Shown here: positions 6,043 to 6,178 of the stretch, piece by piece
Layout: every line of letters begins with the position of its first letter
How positions within the stretch are numbered: the first letter of the stretch is position 1
Assembly (NCBI GenBank): GCA_021777285.1
Contig: JAJYDR010000098.1
Location: 2,566 to 8,743 of the forward strand
Direction of reading: 5' to 3'
Origin: Actinomycetes bacterium
GTDB taxonomy: Bacteria > Actinomycetota > Acidimicrobiia > Acidimicrobiales > RAAP-2
DNA length: 6,178 nucleotides
The notes under the pieces: generated by a model
The model's input: only the letters and a program-made list of their open reading frames with translations
The model's database searches: none
Told to the model about the DNA's origin: nothing
Position numbers and translations under genes: made by a program

Positions 6043-6178
6043 CTATGCCCACGTGATCTGGATGAATTTGAGCGAGAGTGACTCCTGAGGTGCACCGTTC
6101 GCCGCGGCGTCCCAAGCAATCGATGTGATGCGGACCGGGCTGAGGGTGATGGTGAAGGTGGTCGTTCCGGCTACGGCG
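6043..6178 (-). CDS. C-terminal fragment of an Hcp-like (type VI secretion tube) protein
   Basis: The minus strand is open from the window edge (6177 for the first whole codon) to a TAG at 6045-6043, giving the last 44 residues of a protein whose start lies beyond the window. The fragment contains FTITLSPVRITSI followed by PQESLSLKFIQITW, and ends one residue after that Trp. Alternating beta-strands followed by an E-(S/K)-(V/L)-(S/T)-(L/F)-x-(F/Y)-x-K/Q-I-x-W pattern are typical of the C-terminus of Hcp proteins, the ring-forming tube and effector-carrier component of type VI secretion; family members usually have about 160-170 residues. The usual Tyr after the Trp is replaced by Ala and the stop. 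Hcp-like proteins also occur in bacteria without a type VI system, some with signal peptides, so the location in the cell cannot be told from this fragment. It runs in the same direction as the FN3 gene, 614 bp upstream, so co-transcription is uncertain. Confidence 0.7.
   Translation of the reverse strand, partial: AVAGTTTFTITLSPVRITSIAWDAAANGAPQESLSLKFIQITWA

Noticed and set aside
5554..6081. Open frames on both strands in the gap before the FN3 gene (139 codons on minus, 123 on plus)
   Set aside because: Both translations are compositionally biased, have no domain and no convincing ribosome binding site, and they overlap one another antisense.
1..6178. CRISPR array, tRNA or rRNA gene
   Set aside because: No regularly spaced short direct repeats with unique spacers were seen; the only periodic repeat is the protein-coding propeller. 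No T-arm/acceptor pairing or rRNA-like sequence was found.

Overview
The window is GC-rich DNA (roughly two thirds G+C by eye) with GTG/ATG starts, purine-rich Shine-Dalgarno sites and several secreted beta-sandwich or propeller proteins. This suggests a high-GC bacterium, most likely an actinobacterium. No phylogenetic marker is present, so that placement is inference.

Three protein-coding regions can be supported. (1) A plus-strand gene at 414-1880 encodes a 488-residue secreted protein: signal peptide, Calx-beta domain, one fibronectin type III (FN3) domain, and a six-repeat YWTD/LDL-receptor-class-B-like beta-propeller. (2) A convergent minus-strand gene at 5428-2435 encodes a secreted protein of up to 997 residues: signal peptide, a large beta-rich N-terminal half with no family I can name with confidence, then five FN3 domains running to the C-terminus. 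It has 14 cysteines, many in positions that suggest disulfides. (3) At the right edge, running leftward and cut by the window end, are the last 44 codons of a gene whose product resembles the C-terminus of the Hcp/type VI secretion tube family.

The remaining sequence is three stretches without a convincing gene. Positions 1-413 hold the upstream region and ribosome binding site of gene 1. Positions 1881-2434 lie between the convergent genes and hold a striking 53-nt inverted repeat (1928-1980) whose 13-bp arms resemble IS6-family insertion sequence ends. Positions 5429-6042 are the upstream region of gene 2 and carry a perfect 14-bp palindrome and other small symmetric elements.

Taken together, the window looks like an accessory, cell-surface or exported protein neighbourhood. 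The FN3, Calx-beta and propeller modules suggest adhesion, carbohydrate or protein binding. No enzyme active site is visible in any of the three proteins, and a shared function with the Hcp-like protein is only a hypothesis from proximity.
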